Source of the DNA: AP-15 sp963703745
GTDB lineage: Bacteria; Pseudomonadota; Alphaproteobacteria; ATCC43930; CGMCC-115725
Length of the DNA: 64,000 nt
NCBI GenBank assembly: GCA_963703745.1
Contig: CAVPFL010000003.1
Location: forward strand, 558,001-622,000
Direction of reading: 5' to 3'
The translations under genes and the position numbers were made by a program. The notes below the pieces were generated by a model. That model saw only the letters and a program-made list of their open reading frames with translations. It was not told where the DNA came from and ran no database searches. The stretch's first letter is position 1. Each line of letters opens with the position of its first letter. Below are positions 32,806 to 41,746 of this stretch, one piece after another.

Positions 32806-33276
32806 GTGGCGCAGAAGAAAGCGGGAGCAACGGCAGCGGCCGAGCAATCCCTCGGCCACCTCTACCCCGTGCAACTGGACCCCGAGGAGGACGGTGGTTA
32901 CGTCGTCACCCTCCCTGATGTCGGATATGGGGCAACGCAAGGCGACACCTTCGAAGAGGCGCTGATCCAGGCCGAGGACATGCTCGATGAGGCGATCCTC
33001 GGCATGATTGCCCATAACGAGGAGGTCCCGGTTCCTTCGCCCGCGAAAGGACGTCCGGTAGTGCGGCTGCCTGCCTTGACAGCTGCGAAGCTTGAAGTCT
33101 ACCGCGCAATGCGCCAAGCCGGACTCGATGAGGCGCAGCTGGCTCAGCGGCTGGACTGGCCCCCAGAGAAGATCACCAATATCTTCGACGGCTACCACGT
33201 CGTCCGGCTTGAGCAGCTCGAAGTCGCGCTAAGCGTGCTCGGCCGCCGTCTGGTCGTCACCTCGGAGCCTACGTAA
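32806..33276 (+). CDS. hicB: HicB-family antitoxin
   Basis: 156 residues from GTG at 32806, which has GGAG 9 nt upstream. The partial RNase H-like fold reads YPVQLDPEEDGGYVVTLPDV and GDTFEEALIQAEDMLDEAIL, followed by a C-terminal DNA-binding domain LDEAQLAQRLDWPPEKITNI and LEQLEVALSVLGRRLVV. HicB neutralises HicA and represses its own operon. It appears intact although the adjacent toxin frame is broken. Confidence 0.88.
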   Translation: MAQKKAGATAAAEQSLGHLYPVQLDPEEDGGYVVTLPDVGYGATQGDTFEEALIQAEDMLDEAILGMIAHNEEVPVPSPAKGRPVVRLPALTAAKLEVYRAMRQAGLDEAQLAQRLDWPPEKITNIFDGYHVVRLEQLEVALSVLGRRLVVTSEPT

Positions 33277-33410
33277 TCGAGCACGAATGCGCGGTTAGAA
33301 AGCATATAAATCACGTCGCGCTCGATCGTCGGCCGGACAAGCAACGTCAGACCGCTGCGGTTGGCCACATCAACCCGGATCGGGAACAGGTCCGTGAGGT
33401 ATTCGTAATT
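33277..33410 (-). pseudogene. possible remnant of an MNT-type nucleotidyltransferase antitoxin
   Basis: A minus-strand frame across the hicB stop reads NYEYLTDLFPIRVDVANRSG then LTLLVRPTIERDVIYML, resembling the C-terminal part of MntA-like minimal nucleotidyltransferases (the segment around the third acidic residue and the following helix-strand). The catalytic GSRARG-type motif and a start codon are not found upstream. Weak support. Confidence 0.3.
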
Positions 33411-33894
33411 CCGGCATATTCGAAAAGCGCGACCGGCGCCCGCGCGGCTTTCCCTTCCTCAGCGAACTTGGCACAATTTCAACGATTCCGATAGCGATCA
33501 ATGATTAAGACAGCCTGAACGCGCCCATGTTCTGTGGATATGCAATAGGGTGCGCATGCGGAGGGCGCTACCGCGTTGTTTTCGTTTCCCTGCCGGCCGT
33601 GCAGATTCGGTTGATACCTGGAGCCAGATAGGTTGCTCCTTTGAGCGCGCATTTCCCATCTAACCGACTGATTCTGCTTGCTCTTCTGACGATCAACAAG
33701 GTTCTTTGGGCCCCGCGTCGCGACTTTCCCTTGTTTTTACATGCTCGCGGAGCCACTGCGTTGCGCGGCAGCGCGAGCTTGCAACGGCCATGACTCCGCA
33801 AGCCGACCCTAGGTGGGGCTGCCAAGCCGTCGCGAAACGCGATAATATTCGCGGGAGAGACCGCGCCCTCCGCGGCGCAGAGAGGAGCAGGCAA
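33411..33894. other. intergenic region upstream of the dioxygenase gene
   Basis: About 480 bp with no gene I can defend. AGGAG at about 33882 serves the downstream start. An alternative reading extends the dioxygenase frame to 33706, but its composition is unlike a protein start. Together with the preceding remnants this makes a 1.6-kb region (32.25-33.9 kb) of mostly broken small genes. Confidence 0.4.
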
Positions 33895-34971
33895 ATGGGC
33901 GAGATTCTCGGTCTTGGTTGCACGCACTACCCCGGTCTGACGGCGCCCGACGAGCGGCTGCCGGCGAGCTTCCATCGCCTGCTGACGGCCCCGGGCGTGC
34001 CGGCCTCCTACAAGGATCCGGCGAATTGGCCGGCGGAGCTCGTGGCCGAGCTCGGTAACGATCAGGGCTATTCGGCGGCACAGCGCTACAGCGCGCGGAT
34101 GGCCGACGACTTCCGCGCGATCCGCAAGACGCTCGACGCGTTCAACCCGGACTTGGTGCTCGTCTGGGGCGACGACCAATACGAGAATTTTCGTGAGGAC
34201 ATCATCCCGGCCTTTTGCATCTTGGGCCTGGACGACGATTTCGCGGTAAAGCCATGGCAGGCCAACGGCCATGGGGGCAACGGCGGTAGGCCTAACCGGT
34301 GGGGTGAACCGGCCGATTGGCCGCTCAAACTGCACGGCCACCGTGAAGCCGCCAAGTACCTCGCTACCGGGCTGATCGAGCGCGGCATCGACATGGCTTA
34401 TGCTTACAAGCCGTTGCATCATCCGCTCGCTCACGCCTTCACCAACACCTTCCTCTATCTCGACTGGGACCGGCGCGGCTTTCCCTATCCGGTCATTCCG
34501 TTCGCGATCAATTGCTACGGCAGCAACCTATTGCATGCGCAAGGCGGCAGTGCGGCATTGTTCATGCCTCCGCGCGATCAATCAACTCTGCCCGACCCGC
34601 CGTCGCCGCAGCCGTGGCGCTGCATGGCGGTCGGCAAGGCGGTTGCGGAGGTCTTCGCGGCATCGCCGTGGCGGGTGGCGTTGATCGCCTCGTCGAGTTG
34701 GTCGCACTGTTTTCTGTCACCGACCAACGGCTATTTGTGGCCCGATCACGCAGCCGACCGGCTGCTCTTCGATGCGCTCTCACATGCCGATTACGAGACC
34801 TGGCGCAAGCGTTCGCTAAAGGACATGGAACGAGCAGGCCAGCACGAGATGTTGAACTGGATGGCGCTGATGGGTGCCATGGAGACGCTCCACCGCCGCC
34901 CAGTGGTGCAGGATTACGCCGAAACCCACGTCTTCATGTCGGACAAGTGCTTCGTCTCATATCCGGCCTGA
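33895..34971 (+). CDS. class III extradiol dioxygenase-family protein (LigB-like)
   Basis: 358 residues from ATG at 33895 with AGGAG upstream. It has the LigB/DODA-type core: GLGCTHYPGLTAPD near the start (iron His), FNPDLVLVWGDDQYENF (Asp/Asn strand), AYAYKPLHHPLAHAFTNTFL with several His, YPVIPFAINCYG and LIASSSWSHCFLSP (His near the C-terminus). The family opens catechol-type rings with non-haem Fe(II), but related proteins have other roles. No ring-hydroxylating genes are adjacent, so the substrate is open. Confidence 0.8.
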   Translation: MGEILGLGCTHYPGLTAPDERLPASFHRLLTAPGVPASYKDPANWPAELVAELGNDQGYSAAQRYSARMADDFRAIRKTLDAFNPDLVLVWGDDQYENFREDIIPAFCILGLDDDFAVKPWQANGHGGNGGRPNRWGEPADWPLKLHGHREAAKYLATGLIERGIDMAYAYKPLHHPLAHAFTNTFLYLDWDRRGFPYPVIPFAINCYGSNLLHAQGGSAALFMPPRDQSTLPDPPSPQPWRCMAVGKAVAEVFAASPWRVALIASSSWSHCFLSPTNGYLWPDHAADRLLFDALSHADYETWRKRSLKDMERAGQHEMLNWMALMGAMETLHRRPVVQDYAETHVFMSDKCFVSYPA

Positions 34972-35077
34972 ACCGGCGATATTCCGAATAATGGGCAGCG
35001 ACGCTTCGAGGCGTCGATAAGCGCTGCCGGACTTGCCAAGCCGGGCACCCGCCTCTAACACTGCCGGCGGGGAACTC

Positions 35078-36886
35078 ATGCGGAAATACCCGGCAATCCT
35101 GGGGAATGGGGCGCGCTCCTTGGCGCTCGTTTTGCGTCTGACGCGCGAGTTCATCCGGCCGCACGCTCGGCATCTCGCTCTTGCCGGTCTGTTGATGGGA
35201 GTAGCGGCCGGAAGCACGGCATTGCGCGCCTGGCTGATGCAGCCGGTGCTGGATCGCATTTTTGTAGCACGCGACGGATCACTGTTATGGCTGCTCGCCG
35301 GCGGGGCCCTCGCCCTCGCCCTCGTCAAGGGCTTCTGCGATTATAGCTGTGCCGTTTCGATGACCCGGGTCGGCCAGCGGATCATCGCCGAAGTGCAAAA
35401 GGCGCTGTTCGCGCGACTGATGCGCGCCGACCTCGCCTATTTTCACGCCCATCCGACCGGCACTCTGATATCGCGCTTTACCAGCGACGCAGTCCTGCTG
35501 CGCGGCGCTGCGGCGAATGTTCTCGGCGGTATAGGAAAGGACGCGATTACGGTCGTTTTTTTAGTTGGCGTGATGTTCTACCAGGACTGGCTCCTCGCTC
35601 TGGTCTCGTTCTTCGTATTTCCGGTGGCGATCCATCCGATCGTCAGCATAGGCCGCCGTATCCGCCGAGTCTCAGCCAACACCCAGGCCGAGATCGGGCA
35701 GCTGACGACCTTGTTGAACCAGACCTTCCAGGGCGCCCGCCACGTCAAAGCCTACGGCATGGAGGCTTACGAGGAGGGTCGGGCCACCGGTCTGTTCGAG
35801 CGTCTGTTTGCGCTAGTCGAGCGCGCCGGCCGGACGCGCTCGCGAGCCTCGCCGATGATGGAGACGCTCGGCGGCGCGGCGATCGCGGTGGTGATCCTTT
35901 ATGGCGGCCACCAGGTAATCACCGGTGCCCGTACCCCCGGCGCGCTTTTTTCGTTTATCACGGCATTGCTGCTCGCCTACCAGCCGCTGAAGAGCCTCGC
36001 CAATTTGAACGCGTCGCTACAGGAGGGCCTCGCCGCCGCCGAGCGGGTCTTCGAGGTACTCGATGTCGAGCCGACGATCCGCGAGATGCCCGGCGCCCGG
36101 CCGCTGCGCGTCGGTGGCGGTGAGATCCGCTTCGAGGGGGTTCGCTTCGGCTACGCCGCTGGGGCGGTGGCGCTCGACGGCATCTCGCTGACGGTACCGG
36201 CGGGCCGCACGGTCGCTCTCGTCGGTCCGTCTGGTGCGGGAAAATCGACGATCCTCAACCTGATCCCGCGATTCTTCGATGTTGACGAGGGAAGCATCGC
36301 GATCGACGGGCAGGATGTCCGCTCGGTAACGCTCGCCTCGCTGCGCAGCGCAATCGCGCTCGTCGCGCAGGAGGTCAGCCTGTTCGACGACACGGTGCGC
36401 GCCAACATTGCCTACGGCCGGTTCGGTGCCTCGTCGGCAGAGATCGAAGCAGCGGCACGAGCAGCCGGTGCCGACGAGTTCATTCGGGAGCTGTCGGAGG
36501 GTTATGACACTTTGGTCGGCGAGCACGGTGTGCGGCTTTCCGGCGGACAGCGCCAGCGCGTCGCGATTGCGCGTGCGATGCTGAAAGACGCGCCGATCCT
36601 GCTGCTCGACGAAGCGACCTCGGCGCTCGATAGCGAATCGGAGCGGCAGGTTCAGTCGGCCGTACGGGCACTGATGCGCGGGCGAACGACCCTAGTGATT
36701 GCGCACCGGCTGTCGACCGTTCAGGGCGCCGATTTGATCTGCGTCGTTGACCGCGGGCGCGTCGTCGAGATGGGCCGGCATGCCGAGCTGATCGCCCGCG
36801 ACGGCCTCTATGCCAGGCTGCACGCGATGCAGTTCGCCGGAGAATGCGAGCTCGCGGAGGCAGCTCCTGGCGCGGTGACGGTCTGA
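35078..36886 (+). CDS. msbA: lipid A export ABC transporter MsbA (ATPase/permease fusion)
   Basis: 602 residues. Six membrane helices (about 20-310) contain TRVGQRIIAEVQKALFARLM. The ATPase domain has Walker A LVGPSGAGKSTILNLIPRFF, signature VRLSGGQRQRVAIARAMLKD, Walker B ILLLDEATSALDSESERQVQ and the H-loop in LVIAHRLSTVQ. It flips lipid A-core across the inner membrane as a homodimer. ATG at 35078 with GGCGGGGA upstream. A longer reading to 35033 is possible. Operon context with waaA, lpxK and lpxL supports MsbA over other ABC exporters. Confidence 0.92.
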   Translation: MRKYPAILGNGARSLALVLRLTREFIRPHARHLALAGLLMGVAAGSTALRAWLMQPVLDRIFVARDGSLLWLLAGGALALALVKGFCDYSCAVSMTRVGQRIIAEVQKALFARLMRADLAYFHAHPTGTLISRFTSDAVLLRGAAANVLGGIGKDAITVVFLVGVMFYQDWLLALVSFFVFPVAIHPIVSIGRRIRRVSANTQAEIGQLTTLLNQTFQGARHVKAYGMEAYEEGRATGLFERLFALVERAGRTRSRASPMMETLGGAAIAVVILYGGHQVITGARTPGALFSFITALLLAYQPLKSLANLNASLQEGLAAAERVFEVLDVEPTIREMPGARPLRVGGGEIRFEGVRFGYAAGAVALDGISLTVPAGRTVALVGPSGAGKSTILNLIPRFFDVDEGSIAIDGQDVRSVTLASLRSAIALVAQEVSLFDDTVRANIAYGRFGASSAEIEAAARAAGADEFIRELSEGYDTLVGEHGVRLSGGQRQRVAIARAMLKDAPILLLDEATSALDSESERQVQSAVRALMRGRTTLVIAHRLSTVQGADLICVVDRGRVVEMGRHAELIARDGLYARLHAMQFAGECELAEAAPGAVTV

Positions 36887-36888
36887 CG

Positions 36889-37641
36889 GTGAAATTGACC
36901 AAGTCGAGGGTGTGGCGACGTTTTCTGCGCAGCGCAGCGCTGCGGCGGATCGCCTGTTGGGTCACCCACTGCTATATCCGATTCGTATATCTGACCAATC
37001 GCTGGAGCCTCGAAGGTGGCGATTGGACGCGCTGGCTCACTCGCGAGGGTCGGACCTTCATTGTCGCCTTCTGGCACGGGCGGTTGCTGATGATGCCGCT
37101 CGCATGGCACCGACTGTCGTCGTTTCACATGCTGATCTCGGCGCATCGCGACGGACGGATCATCGCTGGAGCAATGACTTATTTCGGGATCGGGACGATC
37201 GCCGGCTCGACCAGTCGCGGCGGCTCGTCGGCGCTGCGCGAAATACTGAAACGGCTGAGAGAGGGGGCTTGTGTCGGTATTACGCCGGATGGACCGCGTG
37301 GCCCTGCGATGACTGTGAGCATCGGGATCGTCAACATCGCCCGGCTCGCCGGCGTGCCTATCGTGCCGGTGACCTTCGCCACGAGCCGCCGGCGCGTTCT
37401 CGCAACCTGGGACCGCTTTCACCTAGCCTTGCCGTTCGGACGCGGCGTGTTTTTGTTCGGTGAGCCGATCGAGCTCGCTGCGGAACTCGACGAGGAAGGC
37501 CTCGAAAACGCTCGACGCCTTCTCCAGACGCGCATGGTCGAAATGGCCCGTGAGGCCGACCGCCTTGTCGGTCACGAAATGTCGCTGCCGTTGATCGCTG
37601 CCGACAGCAGTAGGCCGGCTGGGCCGATTGCGGGCGATTGA
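36889..37641 (+). CDS. DUF374 lysophospholipid acyltransferase-like protein
   Basis: 250 residues from GTG at 36889. An ATG at 36844 that overlaps msbA would add 15 residues. Motifs are RTFIVAFWHGRLLMMPLAWH (acyltransferase His block) and GACVGITPDGPRGPAMTVSI, the DUF374 hallmark, with GSTSRGGSSALREILKRLRE before it. It sits next to waaA as usual in alphaproteobacteria and probably acylates a lipid A or phospholipid intermediate at the inner membrane. Confidence 0.88.
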   Translation: MKLTKSRVWRRFLRSAALRRIACWVTHCYIRFVYLTNRWSLEGGDWTRWLTREGRTFIVAFWHGRLLMMPLAWHRLSSFHMLISAHRDGRIIAGAMTYFGIGTIAGSTSRGGSSALREILKRLREGACVGITPDGPRGPAMTVSIGIVNIARLAGVPIVPVTFATSRRRVLATWDRFHLALPFGRGVFLFGEPIELAAELDEEGLENARRLLQTRMVEMAREADRLVGHEMSLPLIAADSSRPAGPIAGD

Positions 37642-38948
37642 TGCTTCCGCTTCTCTATCGCGCGGCGACGTGGCCGCTTGCGCCTCTGGCGATCGTCTAC
37701 CTGGAGCGACGCCGCAAGCGCGGCAAAGAGGACGTGCAGAGATTTCGCGAGCGTCGGGGAGTTCCTGGTGCAGCCCGCCCAGAACTGCCGCTTCTCTGGA
37801 TTCATGCCGCGAGCGTCGGCGAAGCAAACACGATGTTGGCGTTGATCGAGCGGCTGCTACAGACGCGGCCGGCACTCGAGATCCTCGTTACCACCGGAAC
37901 GGTGACGTCGGCCCACCTGCTCGAAAACCGCTTGCCGCCTCGGGCGCGGCATCAATTTGTCCCGGTCGATCTACCGCACTGGGTTGCGCGTTTTCTCGAT
38001 CATTGGCGTCCCGATCTGGCGCTGTGGGTCGAATCTGAACTATGGCCAAACCTGATCCTGGCGACGCGTGCACGCGGCGTACCGCTGATCCTGGTCAATG
38101 GCCGCCTCTCTGCGGGCTCTTATGCACGCTGGCAAAAGTGGCCCGGACTGATCGGCCCGATCGTCGGGGCGTTCTCGCTGTGTCTAGCTCAGGACGAGGA
38201 GCAGGCCCATCGCTTTCGCCGACTCGGCGCTCGAGAAGTGGGTACGGTCGGTGACCTGAAGGCCGCCGCCGCAGCCTTGCCCGTCGACCGTTCGCAACTC
38301 ACCGGGTTGAGCCGCCAGATCAAGACGCGTCCAGTTTGGCTCGCGGCCAGCACGCATGCCGGTGAGGAGGAGATTGCCGCGCACGTCCATCGCCAAGTCG
38401 CGGTAAACCATGCCGGGCTTCTGACGATCATCGTCCCGCGCCATCCGGCGCGCGGGGATGTGATTCACGCAATGTTAACGGCGCAGGGACTGCGTGTCGC
38501 CCGGCGCCTCCGCGGCGAACCGATCACCGATCAAACAGATGTCTACCTCGCCGACACGATGGGCGAACTCGGGCTGTTCTACAGTCTGGCCGGGATAGCC
38601 CTTGTGGGTGGATCGCTTGTCGCCAAAGGCGGTCATAATCCGTTCGAGGCGGCCCGGCTCGACTGCGTGGTGCTTCACGGGCCGAATATTAGCAATTGCG
38701 CGGGGATGGCGGCTGAACTGGCGGCTGCCGGTGCCGCCGAAACCGTTTTCGATGCTGACGGTCTCGCGCGGGCGGTCTCGGCACTGCTGAGCGATCGAAG
38801 CCTCAGGGCTGAACGTGCCGCCGCGGGAAAACGCGTTACCGCCGCCGGTTTGGATATTCTCGACGCGGTGCTGATGCGTCTCGCACCATGGCTCGATCGA
38901 CTTGCACCACTTGAGAGCCGTGCAGACCCGCCACGGCTACGGGCCTGA
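37641..38948 (+). CDS. waaA: 3-deoxy-D-manno-octulosonic acid (Kdo) transferase WaaA
   Basis: 435 residues from ATG at 37641, whose A is the last base of the previous stop (TGATG). An N-terminal membrane helix is followed by the GT30 glycosyltransferase with LPLLWIHAASVGEANTMLAL, LALWVESELWPNLILATRAR and VPLILVNGRLSAGSYARW, and the C-terminal half VYLADTMGELGLFYSLAGIA, LVGGSLVAKGGHNPFEAA. Transfers Kdo from CMP-Kdo to lipid IVA. Confidence 0.95.
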   Translation: MLPLLYRAATWPLAPLAIVYLERRRKRGKEDVQRFRERRGVPGAARPELPLLWIHAASVGEANTMLALIERLLQTRPALEILVTTGTVTSAHLLENRLPPRARHQFVPVDLPHWVARFLDHWRPDLALWVESELWPNLILATRARGVPLILVNGRLSAGSYARWQKWPGLIGPIVGAFSLCLAQDEEQAHRFRRLGAREVGTVGDLKAAAAALPVDRSQLTGLSRQIKTRPVWLAASTHAGEEEIAAHVHRQVAVNHAGLLTIIVPRHPARGDVIHAMLTAQGLRVARRLRGEPITDQTDVYLADTMGELGLFYSLAGIALVGGSLVAKGGHNPFEAARLDCVVLHGPNISNCAGMAAELAAAGAAETVFDADGLARAVSALLSDRSLRAERAAAGKRVTAAGLDILDAVLMRLAPWLDRLAPLESRADPPRLRA

Positions 38949-38951
38949 ATT

Positions 38952-39974
38952 TTGCGCGCCGCCCCTCTTTTCTGGGGAAAGCCTCCCGGGCTCGTTGCCG
39001 ATCTGCTGTTGCCAATCGGGGCGGCGTGCGATGCCGCTGGACGATTGCGCCGTGCGATGTCTCGCTCGTACCGCCCTCCGGTCCCGGTGATATGTGTCGG
39101 CAATCTCGTTGCCGGCGGCGCCGGCAAGACGCCGGTCGTGCTAGCACTTGCCGATTGGCTCGGGGAGCGTGGGGTCCTGGCGCACGTGGTGACGCGCGGG
39201 TATGGCGGTTGCCTAGATGGGCCGGTTCGGGTCGATCCCACCCGTCATGACGCATTTGCGGTCGGAGACGAAGCGTTGCTGCATGCAGCGCGCGCACCGT
39301 GCTGGGTTGCCCGCAACCGCGCCGCCGGCGTTCGCGCCGCAGTCACAGCCGGTGCCGGCGCGATCCTGCTCGATGACGGGTTCCAAAACTCGGCGGTTGC
39401 CAAAACACTCGGGCTAATCGTCGTCGACGCCGGCTACGGGTTTGGCAACGGGCGGGTGATGCCGGCAGGTCCGCTGCGCGAGAACCTTCGCCGCGGTCTC
39501 GCCCGCGCCGACGCAGCGGTATTGCTCGCCGCAGAGGGCGATGCGAGCGGCAACGCGCCGCTGCCGCTCGACTGCGGGATTCCGGTCCTTAGTGCCACAC
39601 TCGCGCCCGTCGGCGGAGAACGGCTAGCCGGCTCGCGCCTCTTCGCTTTCGCCGGCATTGGGCGGCCGGAAAAATTCTTTGCGACGTTGCGGGCGCTGGG
39701 CGCGCTTCTCAGCGGTGCGCGAGCGTTCCCCGATCACCACCCCTTCAGCGCCGCAGAGCTCGAAAAGCTGCACCGCGATGCCGAGCGCTTGGGCGCGCGT
39801 TTGGTCACCACGGCAAAGGACATAGTGCGGGTACCCTCGGCCCTGCGCGCCGGGGTCGAGGTCCTGGAGGTTGAACTGCGCTGGTCCGATCCTGGCGCGC
39901 TAACGCGGCTTTTCCGCCCGTTCGTGAGCTCAACTCATGGCGACCGAAGCGAGCTGGCCGAACACCTCGGCTAG
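38952..39974 (+). CDS. lpxK: tetraacyldisaccharide 4'-kinase LpxK
   Basis: 340 residues from TTG at 38952, three bases after the waaA stop. There is no better in-frame start that preserves APLFWGKPPGLVADLLLP. Walker A-like loop VICVGNLVAGGAGKTPVVLA, HVVTRGYGG, and AGAGAILLDDGFQNSAVAKT with the catalytic Asp pair are typical. Phosphorylates the 4' position of lipid A precursor. The rare start codon suggests low or coupled expression. Confidence 0.94.
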   Translation: MRAAPLFWGKPPGLVADLLLPIGAACDAAGRLRRAMSRSYRPPVPVICVGNLVAGGAGKTPVVLALADWLGERGVLAHVVTRGYGGCLDGPVRVDPTRHDAFAVGDEALLHAARAPCWVARNRAAGVRAAVTAGAGAILLDDGFQNSAVAKTLGLIVVDAGYGFGNGRVMPAGPLRENLRRGLARADAAVLLAAEGDASGNAPLPLDCGIPVLSATLAPVGGERLAGSRLFAFAGIGRPEKFFATLRALGALLSGARAFPDHHPFSAAELEKLHRDAERLGARLVTTAKDIVRVPSALRAGVEVLEVELRWSDPGALTRLFRPFVSSTHGDRSELAEHLG

Positions 39975-40845
39975 ATCACACCGGCTCATTCATCGTCTGC
40001 AGGCCTGGGGAGCGGCGATTTGGTTCGGCGCGGTCGGCCTATTGCCGCTCGATTGCGCTTCGGCCCTCGGGGGTGTGATAGGACGCCGTATCGGCCCCTT
40101 TCTCGGGGTCTCCAAAGACGCGCGGCGTAATATCAAACGCGCCTTCCCCGAGTTGTCCGATAGCGAGATTGCTCGTGTCGTCGCTGGCATGTGGGACAAT
40201 CTCGGTCGCGTGGCTGCCGAATACCCTCATCTCAGCAAAATCCGCGTCTCCGAACCGGGCGGCCGGGTTGAGACGCACGGCTTCGAGCACATGGACCGGG
40301 CCGTCGCCGCCGGCCGGCGGATGATCATCTTTTCCGGCCACATCGCCAATTGGGAGATCGGCATGCTCGCCGCGGTCCAGTACGGGATCACGGTCGCCCA
40401 GATCTACCGAGCCGCGAACAATCCGCTCGTCGACCGCATGATCACCCGGTTCCGCGGCGATGCCGGCGAGCTGATCCCGAAGGGCGCAGTCGCGGCCAGG
40501 CGGGCAATAGCGACGCTGGGCCGCGGCGGGCATCTTACGATGCTGGCCGATCAAAAGATGAATGACGGGATCCCGGTGCAGTTCTTCGGCCGTCCGGCAA
40601 TGACCACATCAGCGCTCGCCTCCCTGGCACTGCGCTTCGACTGCGACGTACTGCCGGCCCGGGTCGAGCGGCTCGGCGGCGCGCATTTTCGGCTGACCGT
40701 CTTCCCGCCGCTGCCCTTGCCGCGGAGCGGCGATTCCCACGCCGATATCGCGGCCTTGATGGCCCAAGTCAATGGGACCTTGGAGACGTGGATCCGCGAC
40801 CGTCCCGAGCAGTGGTTCTGGGTGCACCGGCGCTGGTCGGATTAA
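39937..40845 (+). CDS. lpxL: lipid A biosynthesis lauroyl-type acyltransferase (LpxL/HtrB family)
   Basis: 302 residues. The acyltransferase motif reads RMIIFSGHIANWEIGMLAAV (His-x5-Glu), followed by IYRAANNPLVDRMITRFRGD and LTMLADQKMNDGIPVQFFGR, then ERPEQW-like RDRPEQWFWVHRRWSD at the end, all typical of HtrB. It adds a secondary acyl chain to Kdo2-lipid A. Its start overlaps the end of lpxK by 38 bp. Final gene of the msbA to lpxL block. Confidence 0.93.
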   Translation: MATEASWPNTSARSHRLIHRLQAWGAAIWFGAVGLLPLDCASALGGVIGRRIGPFLGVSKDARRNIKRAFPELSDSEIARVVAGMWDNLGRVAAEYPHLSKIRVSEPGGRVETHGFEHMDRAVAAGRRMIIFSGHIANWEIGMLAAVQYGITVAQIYRAANNPLVDRMITRFRGDAGELIPKGAVAARRAIATLGRGGHLTMLADQKMNDGIPVQFFGRPAMTTSALASLALRFDCDVLPARVERLGGAHFRLTVFPPLPLPRSGDSHADIAALMAQVNGTLETWIRDRPEQWFWVHRRWSD

Positions 40846-40861
40846 GCAAGCCGACGGGTCA

Positions 40862-41605
40862 TCACGGAGTGACCCGCCTTTCCTCCACCACGACAGTTTC
40901 GATGATGGCTTCGTATTCGTACATCCAGCGCGCCAGCAGCCCGGCTATGACCGCGCCGATGATCGGCGCCAGCCAGAACAGCCAAAGCTGGCCGATATAT
41001 TCGCCGCCTGCAAATAGTGCCGGTCCGGTGCTCCGCGCGGGGTTGACCGACGTGTTGGTGACCGGGATCGAGACCAGATGGATCAGGGTCAGGGCGAGGC
41101 CGATCGGGATGCCGGCAAAGCCTGTAGCGGCTCCCTTCGAGGTGGTGCCGATGATCACGAAGAGGAAGAAGAAGGTCATCACCACTTCGTCGATGAAGCA
41201 GCTGCCAAGGCTATATTTGCCGGGGCTGAGATCGCCATACCCGTTGGCGGCAAACCCACCGGCAACCCAGCCGGGCTTGCCCGATGCAATCAGCCACAAT
41301 ACCAGGGCTGCGACGATCGCGCCGATGACCTGGGCGATGATGTAGGGGATGACGTGCTTGTTTGCACAGCGCCCCGCACTCCACAAGCCAATGGTGACTG
41401 CCGGGTTGAAATGACCGCCCGAAATGTGACCGACGGCATAAGCCATGGTCAGCACGGTTAGCCCGAACGCGAACGCGACACCCAGAAAGCCGATCCCAAG
41501 GTTGGGAAAGCCTGCAGCCAACACTGCGGCGCCGCAACCGCCCAATACCAACCATAACGTTCCGAAGAACTCGGCGACAACCCGCCGCGACATGTCGCTG
41601 TCCAT
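40862..41605 (-). CDS. aqpZ: aquaporin Z
   Basis: 247 residues with six membrane helices and both NPA boxes, SGGHFNPAVTIGLWSAGR and TNTSVNPARSTGPALFAGG. The Arg after the second NPA and the surrounding residues fit a water-selective channel rather than a glycerol facilitator. Inner-membrane water channel. The ATG at 41605 has GGGAGGAGATCG upstream. The upstream region contains an AT-rich stretch (GTTAACGAATTATACGCTAAC). Convergent with the lpxL gene. Confidence 0.94.
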   Translation of the reverse strand: MDSDMSRRVVAEFFGTLWLVLGGCGAAVLAAGFPNLGIGFLGVAFAFGLTVLTMAYAVGHISGGHFNPAVTIGLWSAGRCANKHVIPYIIAQVIGAIVAALVLWLIASGKPGWVAGGFAANGYGDLSPGKYSLGSCFIDEVVMTFFFLFVIIGTTSKGAATGFAGIPIGLALTLIHLVSIPVTNTSVNPARSTGPALFAGGEYIGQLWLFWLAPIIGAVIAGLLARWMYEYEAIIETVVVEERRVTP

Positions 41606-41746
41606 CGATCTCCTCCCACGTTAACGAATTATACGCTAACGGTTGAGAACGGAACGCTCAAGAACCTTAATCGTGGGCAACCTGAGGGCGACGGCCATTT
41701 GGTTGTCGAGCCAGTGCGAGAGCGTCTCGGCGGCGGTTGCAGCGCT

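Noticed and set aside
33568..34434. Long minus-strand open frame opposite the class III dioxygenase gene
   Set aside because: The plus strand has a clear family protein with motifs and a ribosome site. The minus frame is Arg/Ala/Pro-biased and is the usual GC-rich antisense shadow.
41600..41650. GTTAACGAATTATACGCTAAC upstream of aqpZ as a CtrA site
   Set aside because: The two half-sites are not at TTAA-N7-TTAA spacing, so it does not satisfy the consensus.
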